DNA of 23,507 nt from an uncultured Christensenella sp. (GCA_910584975.1 CAJUEA010000024.1:1-23507); one strand, 5' to 3'; positions 7,723-16,261 are shown, numbered from the stretch's first letter. The notes: generated by a model from the sequence alone, not told the origin. Made by a program: numbers and translations.

Positions 7723-7857
7723 ATGAAAAGAACTTATCAACCTAAAAAAAGACAAAGAAGCAAAGTTCATGGCTTCAGAAAGAGAATGGCAACTGCATCT
7801 GGTCGTAATGTTATCAAAAGAAGAAGAAACAAAGGCAGAGCTAAACTTTCTGCTTAA
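7723..7857 (+). CDS. rpmH: Ribosomal protein bL34
   Basis: Encodes the 44-residue, highly basic large-subunit protein bL34: it begins MKRTYQPKKRQRSKVHGF, carries RMATASGRNVIKRRR, and ends GRAKLSA. The length is exactly that of the family. GAGG lies 8 bases before the ATG. It is the first gene on the right side of the origin gap, has its own promoter at 7585-7613, and is followed by a hairpin at 7896-7916. Most rpmH transcription may therefore stop before rnpA. Placement next to the origin, with rnpA downstream, is the conserved bacterial arrangement. Confidence 0.98.
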   Translation: MKRTYQPKKRQRSKVHGFRKRMATASGRNVIKRRRNKGRAKLSA

Positions 7858-7895
7858 TTGCAAAATCGCCTAGATGTATAAGCGATTTATCATCT

Positions 7896-7916
7896 TAGGC
7901 TGATTTTATCAGCCTA
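7896..7916 (+). terminator. Terminator or attenuator hairpin after rpmH
   Basis: TAGGCTGAT (7896-7904) pairs with ATCAGCCTA (7908-7916) over a TTT loop. Only a short TTTT follows, so termination may be partial. A second helix, AAATCGC at 7863-7869 with GCGATTT at 7882-7888, precedes it. Confidence 0.6.
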
Positions 7917-8056
7917 TTTTGATTGAAACGCACATTTAAAACTTAAAAATTATCTGTTTTTGACTATTTTAGCCTAAATAATGCAAAGAACTTTTGCTAA
8001 TTAATTTTTTGTTTAGCCTTGCTTACAATTTGTTTTCTAATTTTAAACAAGGAATT

Positions 8057-8084
8057 TTGATAATTATATATCTTGTCATATATA
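8057..8084 (+). promoter_or_regulatory. Probable promoter of rnpA
   Basis: TTGATA (8057-8062) is followed after 16 bases by TATATA (8079-8084), or after 18 bases by TATATT (8081-8086). A start near 8092 would leave a short leader that includes GGAGG. The surrounding sequence is very AT-rich, so a chance match is possible. Confidence 0.45.
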
Positions 8085-8110
8085 TTGATATGATTTCTAA
8101 CGGAGGCGTG

Positions 8111-8470
8111 ATGAACAAAATTTATAAATTAAAATCTTCAAAAGCCTTTGAATATATACATAAGCATGGCAAATCTTATGCAAATAATGAACTTGTACTT
8201 ATTTTTGCACCAACAAAATTTAATTTGAAAGTTGGATTTTCCGTGAGCAAAAAAATTGGTAAAGCAGTGGTAAGAAACAAAACAAAACGCCGACTTCGTG
8301 AAGGGTTCAGGCAAATGATTCCTTTTTTAAACCAGCATTTTAATTATGTTTTTATTGCAAGACAAGGAGCAAAGGATTGTGATTATCATAAACTTGTTGC
8401 ATCAATGAAACACCTTTTGCATAAAGCAGGATTAGTTGAAAATATAAATCAAATTGATACTATTAAATAG
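8111..8470 (+). CDS. rnpA: Ribonuclease P protein component
   Basis: A 119-residue basic protein that binds the RNase P RNA and helps it remove 5' leaders from tRNA precursors. The family core is visible: FKLKVGFSVSKKIGKAVVRN-like sequence (about 35-55), followed by the RNR motif RNKTKRRLREGFR, and FVFIARQGAKDCDY-like sequence towards the C-terminus. The frame is open from 7994, but the true start is the ATG at 8111. GGAGG lies at 8102-8106 and homology begins with the following YKLKSSKAFEYI. It is separated from rpmH by 253 bases, which is longer than usual, and probably has its own promoter. Confidence 0.95.
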   Translation: MNKIYKLKSSKAFEYIHKHGKSYANNELVLIFAPTKFNLKVGFSVSKKIGKAVVRNKTKRRLREGFRQMIPFLNQHFNYVFIARQGAKDCDYHKLVASMKHLLHKAGLVENINQIDTIK

Positions 8471-8863
8471 TTATTGTATTGATATTGTGTATAATGATTT
8501 TGTTTAACGCAATTTTAATATTGCTAAATTTTATAAAGATTAGATTGTTTTTTATGATATTTATTTAAATGCATTGTTATTTTTATTAGTGCAATAATAT
8601 TATCCTTCTGCTTTATATGACATTTATAGCAATTAATACTAATAATATTTGCATTTTTGCAAAATACGACAAAAAATAAATATTGTAAGCTTTCAATTTG
8701 GTTAAAATAGATATTATTAAGTGTTTATTTAATAACTAGATAACTAGCTCAATCAAATTTTATTTGTTAGTGTATTTATAAGTCTTTAAATGCAACAAAA
8801 ATTGCAATAATATCTGTGATCTTTGAATTTTTACAAAATTGAGCAATATTTAAAATAAAAATT
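8471..8863. other. Gene-free stretch between rnpA and yidD
   Basis: 393 AT-rich bases without a reading frame or recognisable RNA. It contains a tandem ATAACTAG (two copies near 8740). In most genomes rnpA and yidD nearly touch or overlap, so the gap is unusual. No clear promoter for yidD was found. Confidence 0.55.
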
Positions 8864-9115
8864 ATGAAAATACTAAAAAAAATATTCAATTTACCGATAA
8901 AATATTACAAATATTGTCTTAACCCACTACTACCTAACTCTTGCAGATACACTCCATCTTGCTCAGCATATATGCAACAAGCAATTGTAAAAAGAGGAGT
9001 TTTGGTCGGCATTATTCTTGGGATTTATCGCATTTTAAGATGCAATCCTTTTTCTAAAGGTGGTTTTGACCCGGTAAAAAATAACTATAAAGGAAATGCT
9101 AAGTGGCTATTATGA
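8864..9115 (+). CDS. yidD: Membrane protein insertion efficiency factor YidD
   Basis: An 83-residue protein of the YidD family, a small membrane-associated factor that helps YidC insert proteins. The family signature NSCRYTPSCSAYMQQA (25-40) is followed by a hydrophobic helix GVLVGIILGIYRILRC (45-60), then NPFSKGGFDPV (61-71). All three conserved cysteines, near 27, 33 and 60, are present. Upstream of the ATG there is only A/T sequence without a clear Shine-Dalgarno, so translation may be weak. Its end overlaps the start of yidC by 13 bases, consistent with coupled translation. Confidence 0.94.
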   Translation: MKILKKIFNLPIKYYKYCLNPLLPNSCRYTPSCSAYMQQAIVKRGVLVGIILGIYRILRCNPFSKGGFDPVKNNYKGNAKWLL

Positions 9116-10107
9116 TGAATTTTATATCTTTATTGGCTGCCGCACCCGAACATACAAATCTTATCGCCAAATTTATTGACCTTCTTAATAATGGTGCCAA
9201 TGGAACTGGTGGAATTGCTATCTTCGGTGTAACGGTAATTGTATTTACGCTTATATTTAAATTTGCGTTGCTACCATTGGATTTGTGGCAAAAGTTTTCT
9301 ATGCGCAAACAAAGTCGCACAATGGAAAAACTTCGTCCACAGTTGGAAAAGCTTGAAAAGCAATATGCAAATAAGCCAGAAATACTAAAACAAAAACAAG
9401 CAGAATTGCAACGCGGTCAAATGACTGGTATGCTTGGCTCTTGCTTGCCAATGATAGTTACTATGGTTGTTTTCTTTGTTGTTTTGGGTGGTTTTAATGA
9501 ATATATCCGCGTGGAAAACGAAAAAATCGTTTACACCATTGCAGAGGCTTACAATAGTGGCATTACTGATCCTGCAATCCTTGCAACATATTACAAGCCA
9601 GAGGCATTTTTGTGGATTAAAAACATATATATGCCAGACACTTGGAGTGCAGTTATTCCAACTATGGAGCAATATGTCGGCAGTGGTATGGGCGCATTAA
9701 ACGCAACTCGTCCAGACATTGCAAACATTGCAAATTGGTACGAAACTTTGATTGGTCCAGCTGCCAACTTGCACAATAAAGCGAATTTTTGGAATATTGC
9801 AAAATGGAATGGTTATTTAATTTTGCCTATTCTTTCAATCATTACTTCAATTTTAAGTGCCAAACTTTTGGGAGCATCCCAAGCAAACACTGCTGTTGGC
9901 ACAAAAGAACAACAAAAAACTCAACAAAAAACACAAAAATTTATGAATTATATAATGCCAATTATGTTTGGAGTATTCTCATTATTTTACTCTTCTGCTT
10001 TTGCATTATATATCTTTATCAGTTCTTTATTTTCTACTATCTTTAATCTTATTTTCAATCTTATTGTTAAAAGCAAAGACAAAAAAAGAGCTGAAACAAT
10101 CGCATAA
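9103..10107 (+). CDS. yidC: Membrane protein insertase YidC
   Basis: A 334-residue YidC/Oxa1/Alb3-type insertase that places small membrane proteins in the cytoplasmic membrane, alone or with Sec. Hydrophobic segments lie at about 35-60, 113-131, 235-255 and 284-322. A charged cytoplasmic hairpin (about 62-108, rich in K, E and Q) follows the first segment. The first segment reads TLIFKFALLPLDL, so a lysine (K53) stands where most YidC proteins have the hydrophilic-groove arginine. No lipobox is seen at the N-terminus. An insert of about 100 residues (132-232) separates the second and third segments. The start is the GTG at 9103: AGGA lies 8 bases before it, whereas the later ATG codons at 9112 and 9115 are too far from it. 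Confidence 0.92.
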   Translation: MAIMMNFISLLAAAPEHTNLIAKFIDLLNNGANGTGGIAIFGVTVIVFTLIFKFALLPLDLWQKFSMRKQSRTMEKLRPQLEKLEKQYANKPEILKQKQAELQRGQMTGMLGSCLPMIVTMVVFFVVLGGFNEYIRVENEKIVYTIAEAYNSGITDPAILATYYKPEAFLWIKNIYMPDTWSAVIPTMEQYVGSGMGALNATRPDIANIANWYETLIGPAANLHNKANFWNIAKWNGYLILPILSIITSILSAKLLGASQANTAVGTKEQQKTQQKTQKFMNYIMPIMFGVFSLFYSSAFALYIFISSLFSTIFNLIFNLIVKSKDKKRAETIA

Positions 10108-10122
10108 GTAAAGGAGAAAACA

Positions 10123-10890
10123 ATGGAATTCAGAGCAAAAACAGTTGAAGAAGCTATCGAAATCGGTCTTAATGAACTTGGCATTTCCAAAGAGGATGCT
10201 GACATAAAAATCCTTCAAAAATCGGGGCTTCTTAAAAAAGCAGTGGTTGAAATCAACAAAATCGAATGCGACAAAGTGGACATACAAGACATTGAGGAAA
10301 ATGTTGTAGTCCCTGAAGAAAAAGAGGAAAAATCAACAAAATTGCACGATAGCGATCTTCCTGTTGTAAACTTTTTGACAGAATTGCTTGACAATATGGG
10401 ACTTGATTGTTCACTTGATTTCAAATCAAACAGAGATTTGTTGCACATTATTATCAAAGGAAACGATACAAATCTTGCTATCGGTTATCGTGGCGAAACA
10501 TTAGATAGCCTTCAATATATCTGCTTGCTTTTTGCAAACAAAAACTCTCGCTTTAAAAAACGCTTGATTATTGATGCAGAAGGTTATCGTGAAATGCGTG
10601 CAAAAGTGCTTACTGAACTTTCTCAAAAGCTTGCAAAAAAAGTTGCAAAAACAGGAACAAGCGTTGAGCTTGAACCTATGAATCCATTTGAACGCAGAGT
10701 TATTCATACAGCCCTTCAAGATGATGCATTTGTTACAACTTCAAGTGAAGGAGAGGAGCCAAACAGATATGTTGTTATCTCTCCAGTCAAAAAGCAAACA
10801 AATATGTATGACAGCGAATCAAAATACAATTTCAAAAAATACGGAACAGGCAAAACGCGTTCTTTTGGACAAAAAAATAAAAGATTCTAA
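10123..10890 (+). CDS. khpB: RNA-binding protein KhpB (Jag/EloR)
   Basis: A 255-residue cytoplasmic RNA-binding protein. In Gram-positive bacteria KhpB (Jag, EloR) pairs with KhpA and influences cell elongation and mRNA fate. Three parts are visible: a Jag-N domain (1-50, starting MEFRAKTVEEAIEIGL), an acidic linker (about 55-78), a KH domain with the GxxG loop GYRG (121-124) and RLIIDAEGYREMR, and an R3H domain with NPFERRVIHTAL (187-198). GGAG lies 7 bases before the ATG, and yidC ends 15 bases upstream, so the two are cotranscribed. A strong terminator follows and closes the yidD-yidC-khpB unit. Confidence 0.96.
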   Translation: MEFRAKTVEEAIEIGLNELGISKEDADIKILQKSGLLKKAVVEINKIECDKVDIQDIEENVVVPEEKEEKSTKLHDSDLPVVNFLTELLDNMGLDCSLDFKSNRDLLHIIIKGNDTNLAIGYRGETLDSLQYICLLFANKNSRFKKRLIIDAEGYREMRAKVLTELSQKLAKKVAKTGTSVELEPMNPFERRVIHTALQDDAFVTTSSEGEEPNRYVVISPVKKQTNMYDSESKYNFKKYGTGKTRSFGQKNKRF

Positions 10891-10897
10891 AAAACTA

Positions 10898-10933
10898 ATA
10901 AAGAGCGTAAATCTTCGCTCTTTATATTTTTTG
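10898..10933 (+). terminator. Strong intrinsic terminator after khpB
   Basis: ATAAAGAGCG (10898-10907) pairs over 10 bases with CGCTCTTTAT (10916-10925) around an 8-base loop. ATTTTTT follows. Confidence 0.93.
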
Positions 10934-11057
10934 TTTAAAAGTATGAACTAATATAAGCTGACTAATAAATGTTTTATATATCTTTTATCAAAATAAATAA
11001 TTTATATTTTATAATGATTTTAATCTGATAAAAAATGAAAAATTGCTTAAAACATTT

Positions 11058-11076
11058 CAAAAATCGGCACTAAATT
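11058..11076 (+). repeat. Dispersed intergenic repeat, copy 3 (type A)
   Basis: Reads CAAAAATCGGCACTAAATT, 17 of 19 identical to copy 1. Similarity with copy 1 continues for about ten bases to the left. It lies between the khpB terminator and mnmE. Confidence 0.65.
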
Positions 11077-11137
11077 CAATTTCTAATGCAAATAAATGCT
11101 CATATTTTGTTTTAAACAATAAATTTCAGAGGTAGTT

Positions 11138-12472
11138 ATGTCAAATACCATTGCTGCAATAGCAACGCCCTTTGGCACAGGTGCTATTGGTGTAATAAGG
11201 CTTAGTGGAGATGATTCACTTAACATCGCAAATCAAGTTTTCTCAACAAAAAAACTTGATAGTTTTTGCAATGCCACCCCTAATCATATGTATTTTGGCA
11301 AACTTGATTGTGAAACTTTTTGCGATAATTGTCTTGCAGTTTATTTTAAAAAACCACATTCTTTCACAGGTGAAGATGTTGTTGAATTTCAGTGTCATGG
11401 TGGCATAAGATTGCTTGAAGAAGTATTGAAAACTCTGATTTTAAAGGGAGCAACTCTTGCAAGCAAAGGAGAGTTTACAAAAAGAGCCTTTTTGAATGGC
11501 AAATATTCTCTTTCTGAGGCTGAAGGTATTATCGATATGATAAGTAGCGAAAATACTGCCGCTCTTAACGCAGGATATCGTCAGATGAGTGGGCACCTTA
11601 CCAAAAAGGTTGATAAAATTTCCAAGCAAATACTAGATATCACAGCATCGCTTGAGGCAAGTTTGGATTATCCAGAAGAGCTTGAAGAGGAGGTTCGTGA
11701 AAATCTTCCTGAACAATTAAAATCCGTTCAGCAAAATTTAAAAGTACTTTTGGACACAGTAAACTATGGAAGAATAATCAAAAGTGGTATTAATGTTTCA
11801 ATAATCGGTAGGCCTAATATCGGAAAATCTTCCTTGCTTAATGCTATCCTAAAAAAAGATAGAGCAATTGTAACGGATATTGCTGGCACCACTCGTGATA
11901 CTTTGGAAGAAAAAATTGAAAAAAATGGTGTTTTTATCAATTTTATTGATACAGCAGGCATACGAGATACAAGTGATCAGGTGGAAAAAATTGGCGTGGA
12001 TAGGGCTTTAAACAGCGCTGAAAACGCAGATATTGTTGTTATGATGCTTGATGCAGGCAAAAAAATTTGTGATGAAGAAATTGAACTTTTAGATAAATTT
12101 AAAAACAAGCCTGTTTTGAAAGTTTACAACAAAATGGATCTAGGAAAAGATAAGGCTAATAATGATGGCTTATTTGTAAGTGCAAAAACAGGAGAAAATA
12201 TCCATCTTATCCTTGACAAAATATGTGATTACTTTATGCAAGGCATTGTTGATTCAAGTGGTGATGTCATCACAAATATAAGACATATTGAGGCATTAAA
12301 AAGCACTTATGATTTTATTAGCAATGCTTTGATTGATTGTGAAAATACTCCGTCAGAATGTATTCTTATCGATTTGAAAGCAAGCTATCTTGAGCTTGGA
12401 AAAATCACAGGAGACACAGCAAGCGAGGATATAATTGATACAATTTTCAGCAAATTCTGTTTGGGTAAATGA
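11138..12472 (+). CDS. mnmE: tRNA modification GTPase MnmE
   Basis: A 444-residue GTPase. With MnmG it builds the 5-carboxymethylaminomethyl or aminomethyl group on wobble uridine 34 of several tRNAs. The N-terminal tetrahydrofolate-binding domain starts TIAAIATPFGTGAIGVIRLSG (4-24). A helical domain carries the inserted G domain with G1 GRPNIGKSS (224-232), TTRDT (251-255), DTAGIRDT (271-278) and NKMD. The C-terminus ends in CLGK, matching the family CxGK whose cysteine is functionally important. Length is normal. AGAGG lies 6-10 bases before the ATG. It is 87 bases ahead of mnmG and both act as a complex. Confidence 0.98.
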   Translation: MSNTIAAIATPFGTGAIGVIRLSGDDSLNIANQVFSTKKLDSFCNATPNHMYFGKLDCETFCDNCLAVYFKKPHSFTGEDVVEFQCHGGIRLLEEVLKTLILKGATLASKGEFTKRAFLNGKYSLSEAEGIIDMISSENTAALNAGYRQMSGHLTKKVDKISKQILDITASLEASLDYPEELEEEVRENLPEQLKSVQQNLKVLLDTVNYGRIIKSGINVSIIGRPNIGKSSLLNAILKKDRAIVTDIAGTTRDTLEEKIEKNGVFINFIDTAGIRDTSDQVEKIGVDRALNSAENADIVVMMLDAGKKICDEEIELLDKFKNKPVLKVYNKMDLGKDKANNDGLFVSAKTGENIHLILDKICDYFMQGIVDSSGDVITNIRHIEALKSTYDFISNALIDCENTPSECILIDLKASYLELGKITGDTASEDIIDTIFSKFCLGK

Positions 12473-12493
12473 TTTGTTTTTTAACAAAAAATC

Positions 12494-12512
12494 AAGTTAG
12501 TATCGATTTTTG
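12494..12512 (-). repeat. Dispersed intergenic repeat, copy 4 (type A, minus)
   Basis: The minus strand reads CAAAAATCGATACTAACTT, 18 of 19 identical to copy 1. It lies 22 bases after the mnmE stop, inside the mnmE-mnmG spacer. Confidence 0.7.
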
Positions 12513-12559
12513 ATAGGTAAATGTTATTTATTGAAAACTAAAGATAAAAGAAGGTGTGT

Positions 12560-14419
12560 ATGATAAACAATAGTTTTTATGATGCTATAGTTGTTGGAGC
12601 AGGACATGCTGGCGTGGAAGCGTCGCTTGCTTTGGCACGCCTTAACAAAAAAGTTTTGTTGGTTACACTTTCTTTGGATAGCATTTCATTTATGGCTTGC
12701 AATCCTAACATCGGTGGCACTGCAAAAGGTCATTTAGTAAGAGAAATTGATGCTCTTGGTGGTCAAATGGGAATTTCTGCTGACCAATCACTTTTGCAAC
12801 TTAGAATGCTTAATCTTTCCAAAGGTTCTGCTGTGCATAGTTTGAGGGGTCAAGAAGACAAAACTTTGTACCACTTGAATATGAAAAAAACTATTGAACA
12901 AGAGAAAAATATCACTCTTCTTCAAGGCGAAGTTGCCGAAATTTTAACAGATGTCAAAGGTAAAGTTTGTGGCATAAAAACTGGAATGGGCAGTATTTAT
13001 AATTGCTCTGCAATTGTTGTTTGTTCGGGTGTTTATCTTAATGCAAATATAGTAATTGGCGAGTACAGAAAAGAAGAAGGTCCAAGTGGCTTTTCAAGAA
13101 GTGCATTACTTACTAAAAGTTTGATTGATTTGGGCATAAGCATAAGGCGTTTTAAAACAGGTACGCCTGCAAGAGTGGACAAAAATACAATAGATTTTTC
13201 AAAAATGACACCTCAATTTGGTGACAAGGATATTTATTCTTTTTCATTTATGAATGATAGTTTTGAATCTTTGGACTATCCTTGCTATCTTACTTATACC
13301 AACGAAAAAACTCATAAAATCATAAGAGATAACATTCATCGTTCACCTTTGTATAATGGCTCTATCAAATCAGTTGGTCCACGCTATTGCCCAAGCATTG
13401 AAGATAAAGTTATGCGCTTTGCTGATAAGGATAGACATCAAATTTTTATTGAGCCAGAAAGCAACTTTACCAACGAAATGTATGTTCAAGGTATGTCAAG
13501 CAGTCTTCCAATAGATGTTCAACTTGATATGTATAGGTCCATTGCAGGACTGGAAAATGTTAATATTATGCGTTATGCTTATGCGATAGAATATGATTGT
13601 ATTGATAGTATGCAGCTTGATTTATCATTGATGGTAAAACATATCCCAGGACTGTTTATGGCAGGTCAAATAAACGGCAGCAGTGGATATGAAGAGGCAG
13701 CTGCACAAGGACTTATTGCGGGAATAAATGCAAATCAATACATAGACAACAAAAAACCTCTTATTTTATCACGAGACGAGGCATATATTGGTGTGTTGAT
13801 TGATGACCTTATCACAAAAGGAACAAACGAACCTTACAGAATGATGACTGCAAGGGCTGAATTTAGGCTTAATTTAAGACAAGAAAATGCTGATATTAGA
13901 CTTACTGAATATGGCAGACAAATAGGTCTTGTAAGTGATGAAAGATATTCTAAATTTAAAGATAAATTGGCTAAAATAGAGGAATATAATAACATTTTAA
14001 ACACAAATTTAAGTCCAAAACTTTTTTCATCCTACTTTGACAGCATTGGAGAGAGTATTCCTTGCAGTTCTTTAACTTTTAAAGATATGCTAAAAAGAGC
14101 CAATGTCACAAGCAATAGTCTTGCAGATAATTTTGAGCAATTAAAGAATATGGATAGGCGTATTTTGGCTGAAGTTGCATCAAATATAAAATATGAAGGT
14201 TATTTGAATAAACAAAATGCGAGCATAAAAGAACTTCAAAAACTTGAAAATAAACTTATCCCTGACAACATTGATTATTCACAAATTGAAGGCTTAAGAC
14301 TTGAGGCAAGACAAAAACTTAACAAAGTCAAACCACTTAATTTAGGACAAGCATCAAGAATAAGTGGTGTTTCTCCTGCTGATATAACAGTTTTAATGAT
14401 TTACTTATTTAAAAAATAA
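12560..14419 (+). CDS. mnmG: tRNA uridine-5-carboxymethylaminomethyl synthesis enzyme MnmG (GidA)
   Basis: A 619-residue FAD enzyme that forms a complex with MnmE to modify wobble U34 of tRNA. The dinucleotide-binding loop VVGAGHAGVEASLA lies near residues 11-24. The family blocks CNPNIGGTAKGHLVREIDALGGQ, RFKTGTPAR, PRYCPSIEDK and GQINGSSGYEEAAAQG are all present in partial or full form. The helical C-terminus ends normally, and length fits the usual 620-630. A GTG at 12554 is in frame, but the ATG at 12560 is preferred because AAGAAGG sits 5 bases before it and homology starts right after. rsmG follows 30 bases downstream. Confidence 0.98.
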   Translation: MINNSFYDAIVVGAGHAGVEASLALARLNKKVLLVTLSLDSISFMACNPNIGGTAKGHLVREIDALGGQMGISADQSLLQLRMLNLSKGSAVHSLRGQEDKTLYHLNMKKTIEQEKNITLLQGEVAEILTDVKGKVCGIKTGMGSIYNCSAIVVCSGVYLNANIVIGEYRKEEGPSGFSRSALLTKSLIDLGISIRRFKTGTPARVDKNTIDFSKMTPQFGDKDIYSFSFMNDSFESLDYPCYLTYTNEKTHKIIRDNIHRSPLYNGSIKSVGPRYCPSIEDKVMRFADKDRHQIFIEPESNFTNEMYVQGMSSSLPIDVQLDMYRSIAGLENVNIMRYAYAIEYDCIDSMQLDLSLMVKHIPGLFMAGQINGSSGYEEAAAQGLIAGINANQYIDNKKPLILSRDEAYIGVLIDDLITKGTNEPYRMMTARAEFRLNLRQENADIRLTEYGRQIGLVSDERYSKFKDKLAKIEEYNNILNTNLSPKLFSSYFDSIGESIPCSSLTFKDMLKRANVTSNSLADNFEQLKNMDRRILAEVASNIKYEGYLNKQNASIKELQKLENKLIPDNIDYSQIEGLRLEARQKLNKVKPLNLGQASRISGVSPADITVLMIYLFKK

Positions 14420-14449
14420 CTATTTACTTTATTAAAAAAATGGTGTATA

Positions 14450-15142
14450 ATGAAATTATTGGAAGAATATTTAAAAAAACTTAATATTCCTTATGACAAC
14501 ACTACAATTGATAAATTTTCAAAATATTATGAATTATTAATACATTATAATAAAATGTTTAATTTGACATCAATCACTGAAAAAGAGGAAGTTATAATCA
14601 AACATTTTGTTGATAGCTTGTATGGATATCAGTTTTTTAAAAAAAATAATAGAGTAGTTGATGTTGGCGCTGGAGCAGGTTTTCCATCCATTCCACTTGC
14701 AATAGTTTTAAGCGATGTCAATTTTACTTTGATTGATAGCTTAAATAAAAGAATAAATTTTTTGAATATTGTCAAAGAAGAACTTAATCTTTCAAATATA
14801 ACTGCCATACATACAAGGGTAGAGGATTTTTGCTCAAAAAACAGAAATACTTTTGATATTTCCACTGCAAGAGCAGTTGCATCTCTCCCTACATTGCTAG
14901 AATACTTAATTCCACTTTTAAAAGTTAACGGAAAGGCAATTTGCTACAAGTCTTTGAATGTTGAAAATGAAATTGCTATGTGCGATAATGCTTTTAAAAA
15001 ATTGTATTGCAAGCTAGAAAATAAATATGATTACAATATTGAAGATAATTTTAGAAGTATTGTTATTGTAAAAAGTATAAAAGAGTGTAACAAGTGTTAT
15101 CCAAGAAGTGGAAACAAGCCAAAAACTAAGCCTTTGCTTTAA
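14450..15142 (+). CDS. rsmG: 16S rRNA (guanine-527-N7)-methyltransferase RsmG (GidB)
   Basis: A 230-residue SAM-dependent methyltransferase that adds the N7 methyl group to G527 of 16S rRNA. Loss of this family can give low-level streptomycin resistance. Conserved blocks are visible: FNLTSITEKEEVIIKHFVDS (37-56), the SAM-binding loop VVDVGAGAGFPSIPLAI (69-85), STARAVASLPTLLEY and the C-terminal YPR...KPL. Length matches the family. The start codon is preceded only by a GGTG that can pair weakly with the 16S tail. The start is fixed by homology and by the 30-base distance to mnmG. It belongs to the mnmE-mnmG-rsmG unit. Confidence 0.97.
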   Translation: MKLLEEYLKKLNIPYDNTTIDKFSKYYELLIHYNKMFNLTSITEKEEVIIKHFVDSLYGYQFFKKNNRVVDVGAGAGFPSIPLAIVLSDVNFTLIDSLNKRINFLNIVKEELNLSNITAIHTRVEDFCSKNRNTFDISTARAVASLPTLLEYLIPLLKVNGKAICYKSLNVENEIAMCDNAFKKLYCKLENKYDYNIEDNFRSIVIVKSIKECNKCYPRSGNKPKTKPLL

Positions 15143-15152
15143 ATAACACTCT

Positions 15153-15177
15153 GAAAATCGATATTATTTTTTTAATT
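15153..15177 (+). repeat. Dispersed intergenic repeat, copy 5 (type B)
   Basis: Reads GAAAATCGATATTATTTT, then T-rich sequence ending AATT. It matches the minus-strand copy at 2126-2152 and starts 10 bases after the rsmG stop. Confidence 0.6.
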
Positions 15178-15263
15178 TATTGATTTTTATTATAATTTTT
15201 TGTTTTATTAAAAAACAAAATTTTATTAATCACAAAAAAAATTCTTTTTTATGAGGTACAAAT

Positions 15264-16139
15264 ATGAAAAAAACAGGTCAAGGATTAAGCATTGATGCAT
15301 TGTTTAATGATTACGCATCAGACATCACAACATTTGATTCAAATGGTGTTCTTAACAAAGGTGTTGAAGAATTGGATATTGATATTGTTATCCCTAATCC
15401 CGAACAACCAAGAAAAAATTTCGATGAAGAACAATTAAATAATCTTGCAAACAGTATTAAAAATGTTGGTTTAATACAACCTATTACTGTTGTAAAAAAA
15501 GGTTCTAAATATATTATTATCGCAGGTGAGAGAAGATATCGTGCAAGCATTATTGCTGGTATGAAAAAAATTCCTGTTATTGTCAAAGATTACACTGAAA
15601 GAGAATGTAAAGAAATTGCATTGATTGAAAACTTACAGCGTTCTGATCTTAACCCTATTGAAGAAGCCGTTGCATTCAGCAATCTTATCAATGAATATAA
15701 TCTTTCTCAAGAAGAACTTGCAAATACTTTGAGCAAAAGCAGATCTGCAATTGCAAATAGCCTTAGAATTTTAACTTTGCCACCTGAAGTAAAACAACTT
15801 GTTATTGATGGTAAACTTTCTGCCGGACATGCAAAAGCACTTGTAAGCCTTAATGATGTTGGTGCACAAATCAAATATGCAAATGCAGCAGCAAACAAAC
15901 AACTTAGTGTTAGAACATTGGAAATGATGGTTAAAGCTTACAATAACAATGAAGAAACACCTAAAAAACCTATTAAGCTAACTTCAGAATTAAAAGAATT
16001 TGTCAACAATATGCAAAGAATTTTTGCTACAAAAGTAAAAATTATTGGAAATGAGGAAAAAGGTAGAATTTATCTTGATTACTATACAAAAGATGATTTG
16101 CAAAGAATTTATGAATTAATTGATTCACTTAAAAAATAA
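15264..16139 (+). CDS. parB: Chromosome partitioning protein ParB (Spo0J family)
   Basis: A 291-residue CTP-dependent DNA clamp that loads at parS and organises the origin region. The N-terminal GQGLSIDALF (5-14) matches the motif that stimulates ParA. The CTP-binding parts are PNPEQPRKNFD (44-54), GERRYRA (88-94) and ENLQRSDLNPIEEA (122-135). The helix-turn-helix spans LSQEELANTLSKSRSAIANSL (147-167). SKSRS and LSAGHA are of the ParB type; the related Noc has a glutamine and an arginine in the corresponding places. This predicts parS binding, and parS sites are in the origin gap. GAGG precedes the ATG by 7 bases. No parA (soj) gene lies beside it, although one usually does. Confidence 0.95.
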   Translation: MKKTGQGLSIDALFNDYASDITTFDSNGVLNKGVEELDIDIVIPNPEQPRKNFDEEQLNNLANSIKNVGLIQPITVVKKGSKYIIIAGERRYRASIIAGMKKIPVIVKDYTERECKEIALIENLQRSDLNPIEEAVAFSNLINEYNLSQEELANTLSKSRSAIANSLRILTLPPEVKQLVIDGKLSAGHAKALVSLNDVGAQIKYANAAANKQLSVRTLEMMVKAYNNNEETPKKPIKLTSELKEFVNNMQRIFATKVKIIGNEEKGRIYLDYYTKDDLQRIYELIDSLKK

Positions 16140-16198
16140 ATTCAAAATAAACTTATGTAAAATTAATGTATATTATTTTTAAAAATTAAATAAAAATA

Positions 16199-16227
16199 TT
16201 TACAATGAAATATAATAATGATATAAT
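16199..16227 (+). promoter_or_regulatory. Strong sigma-A promoter of the small membrane protein gene
   Basis: TTTACA (16199-16204) and TATAAT (16222-16227) are spaced 17 bases. TGA before the -10 box makes it an extended -10. The predicted start near 16234 gives a short leader with GGAGGTG at 16250-16256. Confidence 0.85.
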
Positions 16228-16261
16228 GTTATTATAAATTTAAATTTATGGAGGTGCACTT

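Noticed and set aside
10120..10240. CAAAAATCGGGG inside khpB, with a similar word inside yabQ near 2396, as further repeat copies
   Set aside because: They match only the first part of the core, lack the RTA end and the tails, and lie in coding sequence.
14423..14451. TTTACT-N17-TATAAT promoter match just before rsmG
   Set aside because: The -10 box overlaps the rsmG start codon, so a transcript would begin inside the gene. rsmG is 30 bases from mnmG and is better explained as part of that operon.
15264..16139. The possibility that this gene is noc, which follows rsmG in B. subtilis
   Set aside because: The DNA-recognition residues (SKSRS, LSAGHA) are of ParB type, parS sites are present, and no Noc-type site ATTTCCCGGGAAAT was seen.
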